This document shows, piece after piece, positions 51,832 through 60,257 of a DNA stretch of 64,000 bases. Positions within the stretch are counted from its first letter, which is position 1; every line of letters starts with the position of its first letter. A program made the position numbers and the translations under genes. The notes beneath the pieces are model-generated. The model saw only the letters and a program-made list of their open reading frames with translations, had not been told where the DNA came from and ran no database searches. The stretch spans positions 1-64,000 of the forward strand of contig NZ_VNJI01000003.1 of assembly GCF_007786445.1 (NCBI RefSeq), in the 5' to 3' direction. The stretch comes from Paenibacillus cremeus (lineage in GTDB: Bacteria > Bacillota > Bacilli > Paenibacillales > NBRC-103111).

Positions 51832-51915
51832 ATGTATAATATACATAATGACTGTCCGTACACCTAGCATTATAGGTGCTGCCCCGAAAATTGAAAAGTA
51901 GTGAACTTTTGTTCA
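51832..51915. promoter_or_regulatory. Three palindromes between divergent genes
   Basis: ATGTATAATATACAT (51832-51846, 7-bp arms), CACCTA-GCATTA-TAGGTG (51871-51888) and TGAACTTTTGTTCA (51902-51915). All lie between the divergent epimerase and alcohol dehydrogenase genes. The first includes TATAAT on the plus strand. They may be operators for one or more unlinked regulators. Confidence 0.5.
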
Positions 51916-51995
51916 TATAATTAATTGAATGAGACCTTGTTACTTGGAATATAGTTAGTATCCAAATGTAAAAGGGCAGAAGGGAGGATGAGGGT

Positions 51996-53039
51996 TTGAA
52001 AGCCATACAAAAGCAGGGGAAGGGATTGGCGGCATATATCGAAACACAGACCCCGGATTACGGACCGAAAGACCTCCTATTAAAACCACTGTTTTCCGGC
52101 ATTTGTGCGACAGACCTGCACGTTCTTTACCATGATCTAGGGCAGGAGAAAAAGAAATTCCCGCTAATCATGGGGCATGAATTTTCCGCGGTTGTGGAAA
52201 AGGTCGGCAGTGAGGCAGATTTTTACATCGGCACCCAACAAAAGATAAGCGTGGGAGACCGGGTGACGGTTGAACCGATCCTTCCTTGCGGCAAATGCGA
52301 TTATTGCTTGAAGGGGAAAGTGAATTTGTGCCCCTTCATGTCCCACTTAGGTATTTTTGAGGACGGATGCTACGCCGATTATGTACGGGTGCCAGCGCAC
52401 CGTGTACACCGGCTCCCCGACAATCTATCGGATCTCGCAGGAGCACTGGTTGAACCGTTGGCTTGTGCGATTAATTTTGTCGATAAAAGCCGGATTCAAC
52501 CGGGAAATTCAGTAGTGATTCTTGGAGGGGGCTCGATCGGTCAGTTTACTCTGCAGGTCGCCTTGGCTTCAGGAGCCGGTATGGTGATCATCAGTGACCC
52601 TGTGGCGAAGAAACGCGAGCTCGCTTTAAAGACCGGGGCACACGCGGTAATAGATCCAGTCCACGAGGAGATTACTGAAAAGGTACGAACTCTTACAGGC
52701 GGAGGGGCGGATATCGTCATTGAGTGTGTCGGCATTTCCGCAACCGTATCGCAAATGGTTCATCTGGTGCGGAGGGGCGGCAGATGTGTAATGGCAGGCA
52801 TCCCTTCATCCAAAATTCCGATGGATTTACTGGATCTGGTGTTTGGGGAGATCGAGCTGGTCGGAGTGATGGCTACGGCCTGGCAATTTCCGAGGGCCAT
52901 GCGAATGATTGAACTGGGGCTGGTCAATGTTCAAGCTGCCTTAGAACGGGTAATTCCTTTCTCACAAGCGATTGAAGGGTTAAAGGGAGCTTTTGAGTCG
53001 AACGAAATAGGTAAGCTTGTGATCGAGCATGGAAAATAA
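51996..53039 (+). CDS. Zinc-dependent alcohol/polyol dehydrogenase
   Basis: A 347-residue medium-chain dehydrogenase. The catalytic zinc ligands lie in SGICATDLH (Cys) and MGHEFSAVV (His, Glu), and the structural zinc in LPCGKCDYCLKGKVNLCP. The Rossmann fold has ILGGGSIGQF. The TTG start was chosen behind GGGAGGATG; the nearer ATG is out of frame. Relatives include threonine and sorbitol dehydrogenases. It may share control with the divergent reductase operon. Confidence 0.88.
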   Translation: MKAIQKQGKGLAAYIETQTPDYGPKDLLLKPLFSGICATDLHVLYHDLGQEKKKFPLIMGHEFSAVVEKVGSEADFYIGTQQKISVGDRVTVEPILPCGKCDYCLKGKVNLCPFMSHLGIFEDGCYADYVRVPAHRVHRLPDNLSDLAGALVEPLACAINFVDKSRIQPGNSVVILGGGSIGQFTLQVALASGAGMVIISDPVAKKRELALKTGAHAVIDPVHEEITEKVRTLTGGGADIVIECVGISATVSQMVHLVRRGGRCVMAGIPSSKIPMDLLDLVFGEIELVGVMATAWQFPRAMRMIELGLVNVQAALERVIPFSQAIEGLKGAFESNEIGKLVIEHGK

Positions 53040-53082
53040 TTTCGAAGGAACAACGGTCACGGCCTCCCAATAAGGATCGACG

Positions 53083-53121
53083 GGAACACCCGCTTCTCAT
53101 GAAGTCGGGTGTTTCTTTTTC
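53083..53121. terminator. Intrinsic terminator
   Basis: GAACACCCG-CTTC-TCAT-GAAG-T-CGGGTGTTTC, then five T. Confidence 0.85.
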
Positions 53122-53171
53122 ATCTGCGGTCATGATACAATAGAACAAACGTTCTAGATCGGAGACCGACG

Positions 53172-55487
53172 ATGACAGATCGCGTTCCCATTTCCGTGCG
53201 CTCCCTAGTGGAATATGTATATCGAAGCGGCAGTATCGATGCGGCTTTCCATTCGAGCACGACATTGACCGAAGGGACCAAGGCACACCAGGATATCCAA
53301 AAACAATACAACGAACAGGATCAGCGGGAAGTGTATGTATCGGCTGAATTCGAGCAGGGTGGGCTTGTCTTTGTCATCGATGGGCGTTGTGACGGACTTC
53401 TTAAGCTTGAAGACGGATGGACCGTGGACGAAATCAAATCGACTTCCTCTGATCTGAGTCTGATCGATGAAAACTCTTATCCTGTTCACTGGGCCCAGGC
53501 CAAATGCTACGCTTATATGATAGCCAAAGATCAGGGGCTGAACCGTATGCGCGTCCAACTGACCTATATGCAAGTGGTGACCAGGGAGCTGAAGCGATTC
53601 ACAGTTGAGGCATCGTTCGAGGAGCTCGAACAGTTCTTGGTTGATGTGGTGCAGCGATTTTATCCCTACGCGCGCGCTAGAAAAGAGCATGAGGAGCGGC
53701 GTAATCAGAGTATTAGGGAACTTGTGTTCCCATACGCGTCCTATCGGCAGGGGCAGCGCAAGCTGGCGGGAGCGGTATACAAGACGATCGAGGGCAAGCA
53801 TAATTTATTTGCTAAAGCGCCGACAGGCATTGGAAAAACGATGTCGACGATGTTTCCCTCCGTGAAGGCAATTGGAGCAGGATTACTTTCGCGCCTATTT
53901 TACTTGACTGCGAAGACCATTACGCGAACGTCGGCGGAGCAAGCTTTTTCGATTTTACATGGCCAAGGGCTGCATCTGCACTCCGTAACGATTACGGCGA
54001 AGGAAAAGGTGTGTTTTCAAGAAGAGGTTCGCTGCACCAAAGAGCATTGCGAGTTCGCAAACGGCTACTACGACCGGATCAATGAGGCCGTGCTGGATCT
54101 GCTCCACAACGAAACGGCCATGACGCGTGAGGTGATCGAGAAATTTGCGAGGAAGCATCAGGTTTGCCCTTTTGAGTTTTCGCTCGATATCGCCTATGTC
54201 GCCGATGCGGTGATTTGCGATTACAATTACATCTTTGATCCGCGAGTGAATTTGAAACGGCAGTTTGAGGAGCAGAAGCGTAAAACGGTATTGCTTGTGG
54301 ATGAAGCTCATAATCTGGTGGACCGGGCGCGTGAAATGTACTCGAGCACGTTGAATAAGTCGGATTACCTCGCCATTCAACGAGAGTTTAAAGGTGTGCA
54401 CCAAGAGGTGTACGACGCAGCGAAAGCGGTGAACCATTATTTGATTTCGGTTCGAAAACAGATGGGCGATCGTTCGCTGCAAGTGGAGAAGGAGCTTCCA
54501 GAGGAACTGATTGGGCTGCTCGAGGCGTTTATTTCCAAGGTGGAGGACGTATTGGTTGCGTCGAGTTCATCTAGCTCGCTGCTGCTGGATACTTACTTCC
54601 GTGCTGCCAATTTTGTACGCATCGCCATGCTATATGATGAACGGTACATTACGTTGACCGAACAAGAGAAAAGCGAGGTCACGCTCAAGCTGTTATGCCT
54701 GGACCCTTCGTATTTACTGAAGCAGATGGGGAAGGGGTATCGATCGCATATTTACTTCTCGGCGACGCTCTCACCTTTATCCTATTTTATGGATGCCTTG
54801 GGCGCGGGGGAGGGCGATTATTCCGTCTCGGTACCATCGCCCTTTTCTAAGGAGCAGCTGGAGGTTCTCGTTAAGCCCATATCCACGCGATTTCAAGACC
54901 GAGAACGCAGCCGCGAGCCGATTGCGAGGGCGGTTTATGAAGTAGTGGCGCAGCATCCGGGCAACTATTTGATATTTATTCCGTCGTATGCGTTTATGAA
55001 CAGCGTTTATGAGGCTTTTACAGAATTGTCAGGCGTTGAACCGTCGGATCGGGTCGACCCCATGAGCATTTTGGTACAAAGGAACCAGATGTCGGAGGTG
55101 GAGAAGGAGCAGTTTCTAGCCGCATTCGAAGCGGATCGGAAGGACACGCTAGTCGGCTTTGCTGTGCTTGGCGGCAGCTTCTCCGAAGGGATCGATCTTG
55201 TTGGAGATCGGTTAACCGGCGTTGTTGTTGTCGGTGTCGGCCTGCCGCAGCTCGGAGCGGAACGCAACCTGATCCAATCGTACATGGACTCTATCGGCCG
55301 CAATGGCTACGACTACGCTTATGTCTACCCTGGAATGAATAAAGTGCAGCAGGCGGGAGGCCGCCTGATCCGATCGGAGACCGATCGCGGTGTGCTCTTG
55401 CTTATCGATGACCGCTACCTGCAGCCGCGCTACCAAAGCTTGCTGCCTGAGGAATGGCGTGAGTACAAGCTTCATAATATGAATTAG
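53172..55487 (+). CDS. XPD/DinG-like helicase with N-terminal nuclease-like domain
   Basis: A 771-residue ATP-dependent superfamily 2 helicase. Residues about 60-115 hold DGRCDGLL and TVDEIKST, the Asp...Glu-x-Lys pattern of PD-(D/E)XK nucleases. Walker A is APTGIGKTMST (about 216) and the DEAH box is LLVDEAHNLVDRA (about 373). Between them are Cys at VCFQEEVRCTKEHC and HQVCPFE, the set that binds the XPD 4Fe-4S cluster. The C-terminal helicase motif is LGGSFSEGIDLVGDRL. It probably unwinds damaged or structured DNA; the substrate is unknown. Confidence 0.87.
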   Translation: MTDRVPISVRSLVEYVYRSGSIDAAFHSSTTLTEGTKAHQDIQKQYNEQDQREVYVSAEFEQGGLVFVIDGRCDGLLKLEDGWTVDEIKSTSSDLSLIDENSYPVHWAQAKCYAYMIAKDQGLNRMRVQLTYMQVVTRELKRFTVEASFEELEQFLVDVVQRFYPYARARKEHEERRNQSIRELVFPYASYRQGQRKLAGAVYKTIEGKHNLFAKAPTGIGKTMSTMFPSVKAIGAGLLSRLFYLTAKTITRTSAEQAFSILHGQGLHLHSVTITAKEKVCFQEEVRCTKEHCEFANGYYDRINEAVLDLLHNETAMTREVIEKFARKHQVCPFEFSLDIAYVADAVICDYNYIFDPRVNLKRQFEEQKRKTVLLVDEAHNLVDRAREMYSSTLNKSDYLAIQREFKGVHQEVYDAAKAVNHYLISVRKQMGDRSLQVEKELPEELIGLLEAFISKVEDVLVASSSSSSLLLDTYFRAANFVRIAMLYDERYITLTEQEKSEVTLKLLCLDPSYLLKQMGKGYRSHIYFSATLSPLSYFMDALGAGEGDYSVSVPSPFSKEQLEVLVKPISTRFQDRERSREPIARAVYEVVAQHPGNYLIFIPSYAFMNSVYEAFTELSGVEPSDRVDPMSILVQRNQMSEVEKEQFLAAFEADRKDTLVGFAVLGGSFSEGIDLVGDRLTGVVVVGVGLPQLGAERNLIQSYMDSIGRNGYDYAYVYPGMNKVQQAGGRLIRSETDRGVLLLIDDRYLQPRYQSLLPEEWREYKLHNMN

Positions 55488-55520
55488 ATGCAGCCTTGAC
55501 CTTATCTAAGGGGTTTGGTA

Positions 55521-55997
55521 ATGAAACCATTTCTAGCCACGCTGAAGGCAAAGATCGTGAAGAATTGGAAAGAACTGTTGAGTGACCCAGCAGGCCCGCA
55601 CGTTGTAGCTCTAAGCTATGCCATCGGGGTATTAGCCTTATTGCTCACCTTGCCTACGTTGGGACTTGCTGTTCTGCTCATGATTGCAACGATCCGGTGG
55701 ACGAAGCTTAGTATGACGGCGGCGTTAATCGGCTATTTCTTTACCAAGCTCATCGCCTTTCCTTTGGCTCCATTGGAGATCATGATCGGCAGAGTGCTGC
55801 TTCATGAAGACTTCAATCCTATGAATCATAGGTGGGAGTGGGCTAGAGGGCTGCTGCGTAAAGGTGCGGAGCTAGTGGTGGGTGCGAGTATTATGGGTCT
55901 TGGTTTGGCTGTCATTTTTTACTTTGTGATTAAACAAATCCTTATTCTACGAATAAAGCGGGAAGCAAAAAAGAAGAATCAATCACATAAGCAATAA
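55521..55997 (+). CDS. DUF2062-type membrane protein
   Basis: A 158-residue protein with three to four helices, matching DUF2062 by its start (KNWKELLSDPAGPHVVALSY, then AIGV) and its PLAPLEIMIGRVLL middle. The function is unknown. The ATG follows AAGGGG by seven bases; an in-frame TTG two codons earlier is possible. It stands 33 bases behind the helicase gene and may be co-transcribed. Confidence 0.75.
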   Translation: MKPFLATLKAKIVKNWKELLSDPAGPHVVALSYAIGVLALLLTLPTLGLAVLLMIATIRWTKLSMTAALIGYFFTKLIAFPLAPLEIMIGRVLLHEDFNPMNHRWEWARGLLRKGAELVVGASIMGLGLAVIFYFVIKQILILRIKREAKKKNQSHKQ

Positions 55998-56056
55998 AAA
56001 ATAGCGAGGATTGGTTGCGTAGTGACAGCTGCCGCCAATTCTCGCTATTTTTATAA
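55997..56056. terminator. Bidirectional terminator
   Basis: AAAAATAGCGAG ... CTCGCTATTTTT with an inner GGATTGG/CCAATT pairing. It lies between convergent genes. Confidence 0.85.
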
Positions 56057-56074
56057 AGCTAAATATTATGAAAC

Positions 56075-58123
56075 TTATGAATTCAGCTCGACCACGATCG
56101 TCTCGAACAGCTCTAGCTCCGGCAGCTCCAGTAGGATGCGGCCAGTCGAATCTAGGCGGTAGGGCAGAGCGGTCTTGGCCTTAAGCGCATGCACGCTATG
56201 CGGCTGTCGTCCGAGCAGGTTCGCCGATACCTCGATGCCCCGCATCGGAAGCGGCGCGTGAAAAGCGGTGCCTAGCTGGCCCGACAGATTGACGAAATGC
56301 AGCAGCAGGCGGCTGCCGTCCTCCGAAGTATGGGCGACAAGCTTGACCGTAGGGGAGGCGCTCACTTGGATGCCAGGCTCGTGCCCCAGCAGGTCTTGCA
56401 GCGCTGCGGCGATCAGCTGTGAATGGCCATGGCTGCTGAGCTTTTCGTAATGGCGGCCAATGGTCCAAGGCAAGAGTGCCGTCCGGCCTTGGCCGTAATC
56501 CTGCGCGATGAGACCCGGGATGTCCGTGACGGTTGTATAGTAGCATTTTTCAGGCGGACCGAACATGCACGGAGGAATGTAGCCAAGGAGCGAGTCACTG
56601 CCAGCCTTGGCACGAACCTGGAAAAATTCGTCGTACAAATAGACGATGTCCAATGGCTCGAACCCTCGAAGCTTTTCCTTATCCTGCGGACGGATGCGGA
56701 AATACGTTCCCTGCTTGCGAGGGTGAGTTTCTTCGATCGCATCGGCCCCCAAAGAGGCTAGCCGATAAGCGCCAAGCGAGGTGCCGTTTTCGCTGCAGGT
56801 GGAGCTGCCTCCCGTTGCGAGCAGCTTTCCTCCAGCTTGAACGTAGCTGTCCAGAACTGAGCAGGCGGTCTCTGACAAATTTCTGGCGTCCGGCAGTACA
56901 ACCGCTTTATAGCGGCGCAGCAAAGCTTCAGCGCGTGGTTCGTTCAGCACACTGTCGTGCACTACGTCAAACAGCACATGCTGCTCCGATAGCATCCGGT
57001 ACAGACCTTGAAACTCCTTGATGCTTCCGTAATAGCTGCTGCTATCCGGATAGATTAGACACAAGTCTGCATGCGATTGCAGCTGGGTGTAGTATTGCTC
57101 GTTGTCGCGGTGGAAGGTGTAGATGTCCTTGACAGCTTCCATACAAAGACGGTCATCCTGGTTGCCTAGCGTCCCGATGACATAGTAGTCGAGCCAAGCG
57201 CCGTGTACCAGGTCCTGGGCGAGACGGGCGGCGGTATGATGGGGCGAGACGGCGGAATGGCGCATGGCGAAATCGACAAAATGAACGGCGGAGTTGCTGA
57301 CAGCCATCTGCTCCCAAGAATTCATCACCATGCTGACATGCTGGGATGCGGAAAAGTTGAATTCCGGGAGCTGCCGGTCGATCCCGGTATTCGACTCCAA
57401 GCGGAAAATGTCGGTTCCCTCCGGTGTGTAGTTGCAAATGGCGATGTGCTCATTGACCGCCTTGACTGCCTGCGAACGTCTTCGGAAAAGCTCGCCGATG
57501 GTCACCTGCTTGAACGTTTCGTAATCCCGGTAGACCGGGTCACTGCTGTCTTCCTTACGCGGAAGGCTGTCATGGCCGAACATGCCGTGAAAGCGCACCC
57601 GGCAGTTTTCGCACTGGCAGATACCGTAATAATTATAGCTATAGTCCCGCGTCACATACCCGTGCATATTGATAAACACTCCGTCAATCGGGTATCTGGA
57701 GGCGGCTTCGGTCATCATTTGGATCGAATAGTCCTGCTGATAAAAGCCGTTGAGGCACGTATGTACTTGCCCGTTGTAGTTGACGATGCCGCCCTCCAGG
57801 CTGCGGTACAGCCATTCGGGATGAGACAGCGCAATCGCCTCGTTTAACCGGCTAAAATCAAAGCGGGCGATTACGCGCATGCCCTCGGCGTGGGCACGCT
57901 GCAGGATCTCGCCGACGAAGTCGTTCACCAGCAGCGGGTTCCGATATTGAAAGGCCAGCTCGGTCGGATAGTTCGCTACTATCCCGCCTACATTGAGCAG
58001 CAGCACATCCGCCGCGAAGGGCTTCAAGCTGCCGATGAATTCGTCCGGATCGGTCTGGACGTCAATTTCCCGCAGGTTCGTTTGAATAAGACGCATCGGC
58101 TTTTCCAGCCACCATTTGTTCAT
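56075..58123 (-). CDS. Putative glycoside hydrolase (GH42/GHL-like)
   Basis: A 682-residue protein. It has a TIM-barrel N-terminal half (MRLIQTNLREID, GMRVIARFDFSRLN, PIDGVFINMHGY), a Cys motif CQCENCRVRF, and a C-terminal domain like the beta-galactosidase trimerisation fold (YKAVVLPDARNLSE, GGKLLATGGSSTCS). No signal peptide. The whole is related to the gene at 62881, about 45 percent identical by eye over the first 170 residues. The substrate is unknown. The ATG follows GAGGTG; an upstream ATG overlaps the cyclase stop. Confidence 0.78.
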   Translation of the reverse strand: MNKWWLEKPMRLIQTNLREIDVQTDPDEFIGSLKPFAADVLLLNVGGIVANYPTELAFQYRNPLLVNDFVGEILQRAHAEGMRVIARFDFSRLNEAIALSHPEWLYRSLEGGIVNYNGQVHTCLNGFYQQDYSIQMMTEAASRYPIDGVFINMHGYVTRDYSYNYYGICQCENCRVRFHGMFGHDSLPRKEDSSDPVYRDYETFKQVTIGELFRRRSQAVKAVNEHIAICNYTPEGTDIFRLESNTGIDRQLPEFNFSASQHVSMVMNSWEQMAVSNSAVHFVDFAMRHSAVSPHHTAARLAQDLVHGAWLDYYVIGTLGNQDDRLCMEAVKDIYTFHRDNEQYYTQLQSHADLCLIYPDSSSYYGSIKEFQGLYRMLSEQHVLFDVVHDSVLNEPRAEALLRRYKAVVLPDARNLSETACSVLDSYVQAGGKLLATGGSSTCSENGTSLGAYRLASLGADAIEETHPRKQGTYFRIRPQDKEKLRGFEPLDIVYLYDEFFQVRAKAGSDSLLGYIPPCMFGPPEKCYYTTVTDIPGLIAQDYGQGRTALLPWTIGRHYEKLSSHGHSQLIAAALQDLLGHEPGIQVSASPTVKLVAHTSEDGSRLLLHFVNLSGQLGTAFHAPLPMRGIEVSANLLGRQPHSVHALKAKTALPYRLDSTGRILLELPELELFETIVVELNS

Positions 58124-58143
58124 CTCGGAGCACCTCGTTGGGT

Positions 58144-58860
58144 TCATTTGAATGCCAAAGCACGAATAGGGGAGCCGGAGCCCTCCTTAATTTTTAGCGG
58201 GAAGGCAAAGACGAAGGATTCGCCTAATATTTGCTCCAACCGAGTTAGGTTCTCGATGATGTTGACTCCGTTGCCCAGGAGCGCATAATGCGCGGGTGTA
58301 CCGCTTGCAAAGGAGCTATCGATCGCCAGCGTATCGCAGCCGACCGCCTTCACGCGTTTGCCGGCCAAGTATTCCGCAGCTTCGCCGCCAAGCCCTGGCC
58401 AGCTTTTGGTATATGGGTGGTCCACCGTGCGTGGTGTCCAATAGCGGTCCCAGCCGAACCGGAGCAGTACGATGTCACCGGTCTCGATTGAGCCGTTCTG
58501 CTGCTCCCACGTGACGATTTCCTCTAGGGAGACGGTATCCTTTGCCTCGTAATGCGAAAAATCCAGCGTCAGCGCGCGGCCAAAAAATTGGGTAATCTCC
58601 GTTTCCGCCATATAGCGGTGTGCGGGATGTCCCTCTTGGATAAAATGGGCGGTGGCATCCATATGGGTGCCGGTGTGCTCGTTCAGGATCAGCTGGTAGA
58701 CGAGCGCACGGCTGCCTTGATCGAAGTGGTCCCACAAGGTGTGAAAATACCGGGAGTGCGTCGGATAGGAGGGCATATTCTCCTCGAGCGTATGGGACAG
58801 GTCGATCACTTGCAGATCGTTTAACAGTGCAGACAGCATTTTGGCAGAGGATAAGGACAT
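58144..58860 (-). CDS. Cyclase-family metal hydrolase
   Basis: A 238-residue protein of the kynurenine-formamidase-like cyclase family. Metal ligands lie in LNEHTGTHMDATAHF (HxGTHxDxxxH). The start at ATG 58860 behind GGGAG was chosen; an in-frame ATG at 58977 would add 39 unlike residues. It precedes the putative glycosidase gene by 20 bases on the same strand. Relatives hydrolyse formylkynurenine, isatin or other amides and lactones, so it may open a lactone here (inference). Confidence 0.85.
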   Translation of the reverse strand: MSLSSAKMLSALLNDLQVIDLSHTLEENMPSYPTHSRYFHTLWDHFDQGSRALVYQLILNEHTGTHMDATAHFIQEGHPAHRYMAETEITQFFGRALTLDFSHYEAKDTVSLEEIVTWEQQNGSIETGDIVLLRFGWDRYWTPRTVDHPYTKSWPGLGGEAAEYLAGKRVKAVGCDTLAIDSSFASGTPAHYALLGNGVNIIENLTRLEQILGESFVFAFPLKIKEGSGSPIRALAFK

Positions 58861-59229
58861 GGTTGTTACTCTCCCTTCGTGTAAAGGTCTTTCACCGTAA
58901 GCAGATTCACCATCGGCTCGCCGCTGTGATACGCTTGCACGGTATGAGTTTCTTTTTGCGGCGTCTTGCTTAAACACACTCCTTCGGATGTTTTCGATCA
59001 GGGAATAGACCTTCCATCTTCCAATATTAACAAACCAAGCTCATTGGCATATATAGACAATTCTTGATCTCACACTGTAGCTATGAAAATTCGCAGCCGG
59101 ATATCGGACTATTTTTGACTAACCCTCCTTACGCAAAAAATGTCTCTACACTGCTTGTTCCGGGCATGGTTTAATCGATAAACGGAGTATGATCATTCCA
59201 TGAATTGAAGTATTGGAGGAGAAACGAGA
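58861..59229. other. Intergenic region between divergent genes
   Basis: This gap of 369 bases holds no convincing gene. It must hold divergent promoters for the cyclase unit and the reductase gene. TATGAT at 59190-59195 is a possible plus-strand -10 without a clear -35. No terminator, repeat or operator stands out. Confidence 0.4.
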
Positions 59230-60111
59230 ATGGCATTGAAACCAGGCGTTAGTGAGATCGGTTTTATCGGAATCGGCGTGATGGGGAAAAGCATGGCCAA
59301 GCACATTTTGGATGCGGGGTACAAGCTGCATATTTATACCCGAACACAGGGGAAGGCGGCTGAATTGATCAGCCAGGGGGCGGTTTGGCATGAAACCCCG
59401 GCCCAGTTGGCTGCATCCTGCGATGCTGTCATAACGATGGTCGGATACCCCAAGGACGTGGAGGAAATCTATTTCGGGGAACAGGGACTGCTTGCGAATG
59501 CCAAGGAAGGCGCTTACCTGATCGACATGACCACTTCGAGCCCCCTGCTTGCAAAGCGGATTGACGAGGCTGCGATCCAACAAGGGCTTCATTCGCTGGA
59601 TGCACCGGTATCTGGCGGGGATGTGGGAGCTCGCGAAGGCAGGCTTTCCATTATGGTGGGTGGCAGCGTAGAGGATTTTGAAGCGGTACGTCCGATATTC
59701 GAGCTTCTTGGCACGAATATCGTAAGGCAGGGGCAAGCTGGCGCTGGTCAGCATACGAAAATGTGCAATCAGATCGCCATTGCTTCCAATATGATGGGGG
59801 TATGCGAAGCACTGGCTTATGCGAAAGCCTCCGGCTTGGATCCGGAAACGGTGCTGACCAGTATCGGAACGGGCGCGGCGGGCAGCTGGTCGTTAAGCAA
59901 TCTGGCTCCGCGCATTATCGCAGGCAATTTCGAGCCGGGCTTCTATGTGAAGCATTTCATCAAAGATATGGGCATCGCCCTTGACGCCGCCCAAGAGATG
60001 GGGCAGGACCTGCCGGGGTTAAAGCTGGCGGAATCGTTATACCGGCGCTTGGCGGACCTGGGTTACGCTGAAAAAGGCACACAAGCGTTGTACAAGCTGT
60101 TACAGCCGTAA
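59230..60111 (+). CDS. 3-Hydroxyisobutyrate-dehydrogenase-family reductase
   Basis: A 293-residue NAD(P)-dependent dehydrogenase. The Rossmann motif is GFIGIGVMGKSMAKHIL, the substrate motif DAPVSGGDVGAREG near residue 120, and the catalytic Lys lies in GAGQHTKMCNQI. Relatives include tartronate semialdehyde reductase and 2-hydroxy-3-oxopropionate reductase, so a role in sugar-acid use is plausible. ATG follows TTGGAGGAG. A terminator follows. Confidence 0.9.
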   Translation: MALKPGVSEIGFIGIGVMGKSMAKHILDAGYKLHIYTRTQGKAAELISQGAVWHETPAQLAASCDAVITMVGYPKDVEEIYFGEQGLLANAKEGAYLIDMTTSSPLLAKRIDEAAIQQGLHSLDAPVSGGDVGAREGRLSIMVGGSVEDFEAVRPIFELLGTNIVRQGQAGAGQHTKMCNQIAIASNMMGVCEALAYAKASGLDPETVLTSIGTGAAGSWSLSNLAPRIIAGNFEPGFYVKHFIKDMGIALDAAQEMGQDLPGLKLAESLYRRLADLGYAEKGTQALYKLLQP

Positions 60112-60128
60112 TGCGGCACCAAGTAAGC

Positions 60129-60176
60129 AAAAAGAACCGTTCGGGCGTATGGTTGCGCTTCGGACGGTTTTTGTTT
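60129..60176 (+). terminator. Intrinsic terminator
   Basis: AACCGTTCG ... CGGACGGTT followed by T-rich tail. Confidence 0.8.
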
Positions 60177-60257
60177 GAAGTTTAATCCGTTGCAGGAAAG
60201 ACCAAAATATGGATGCAGACCATCTCATAAATAATCCATGAAACTGAGGGATCATCA

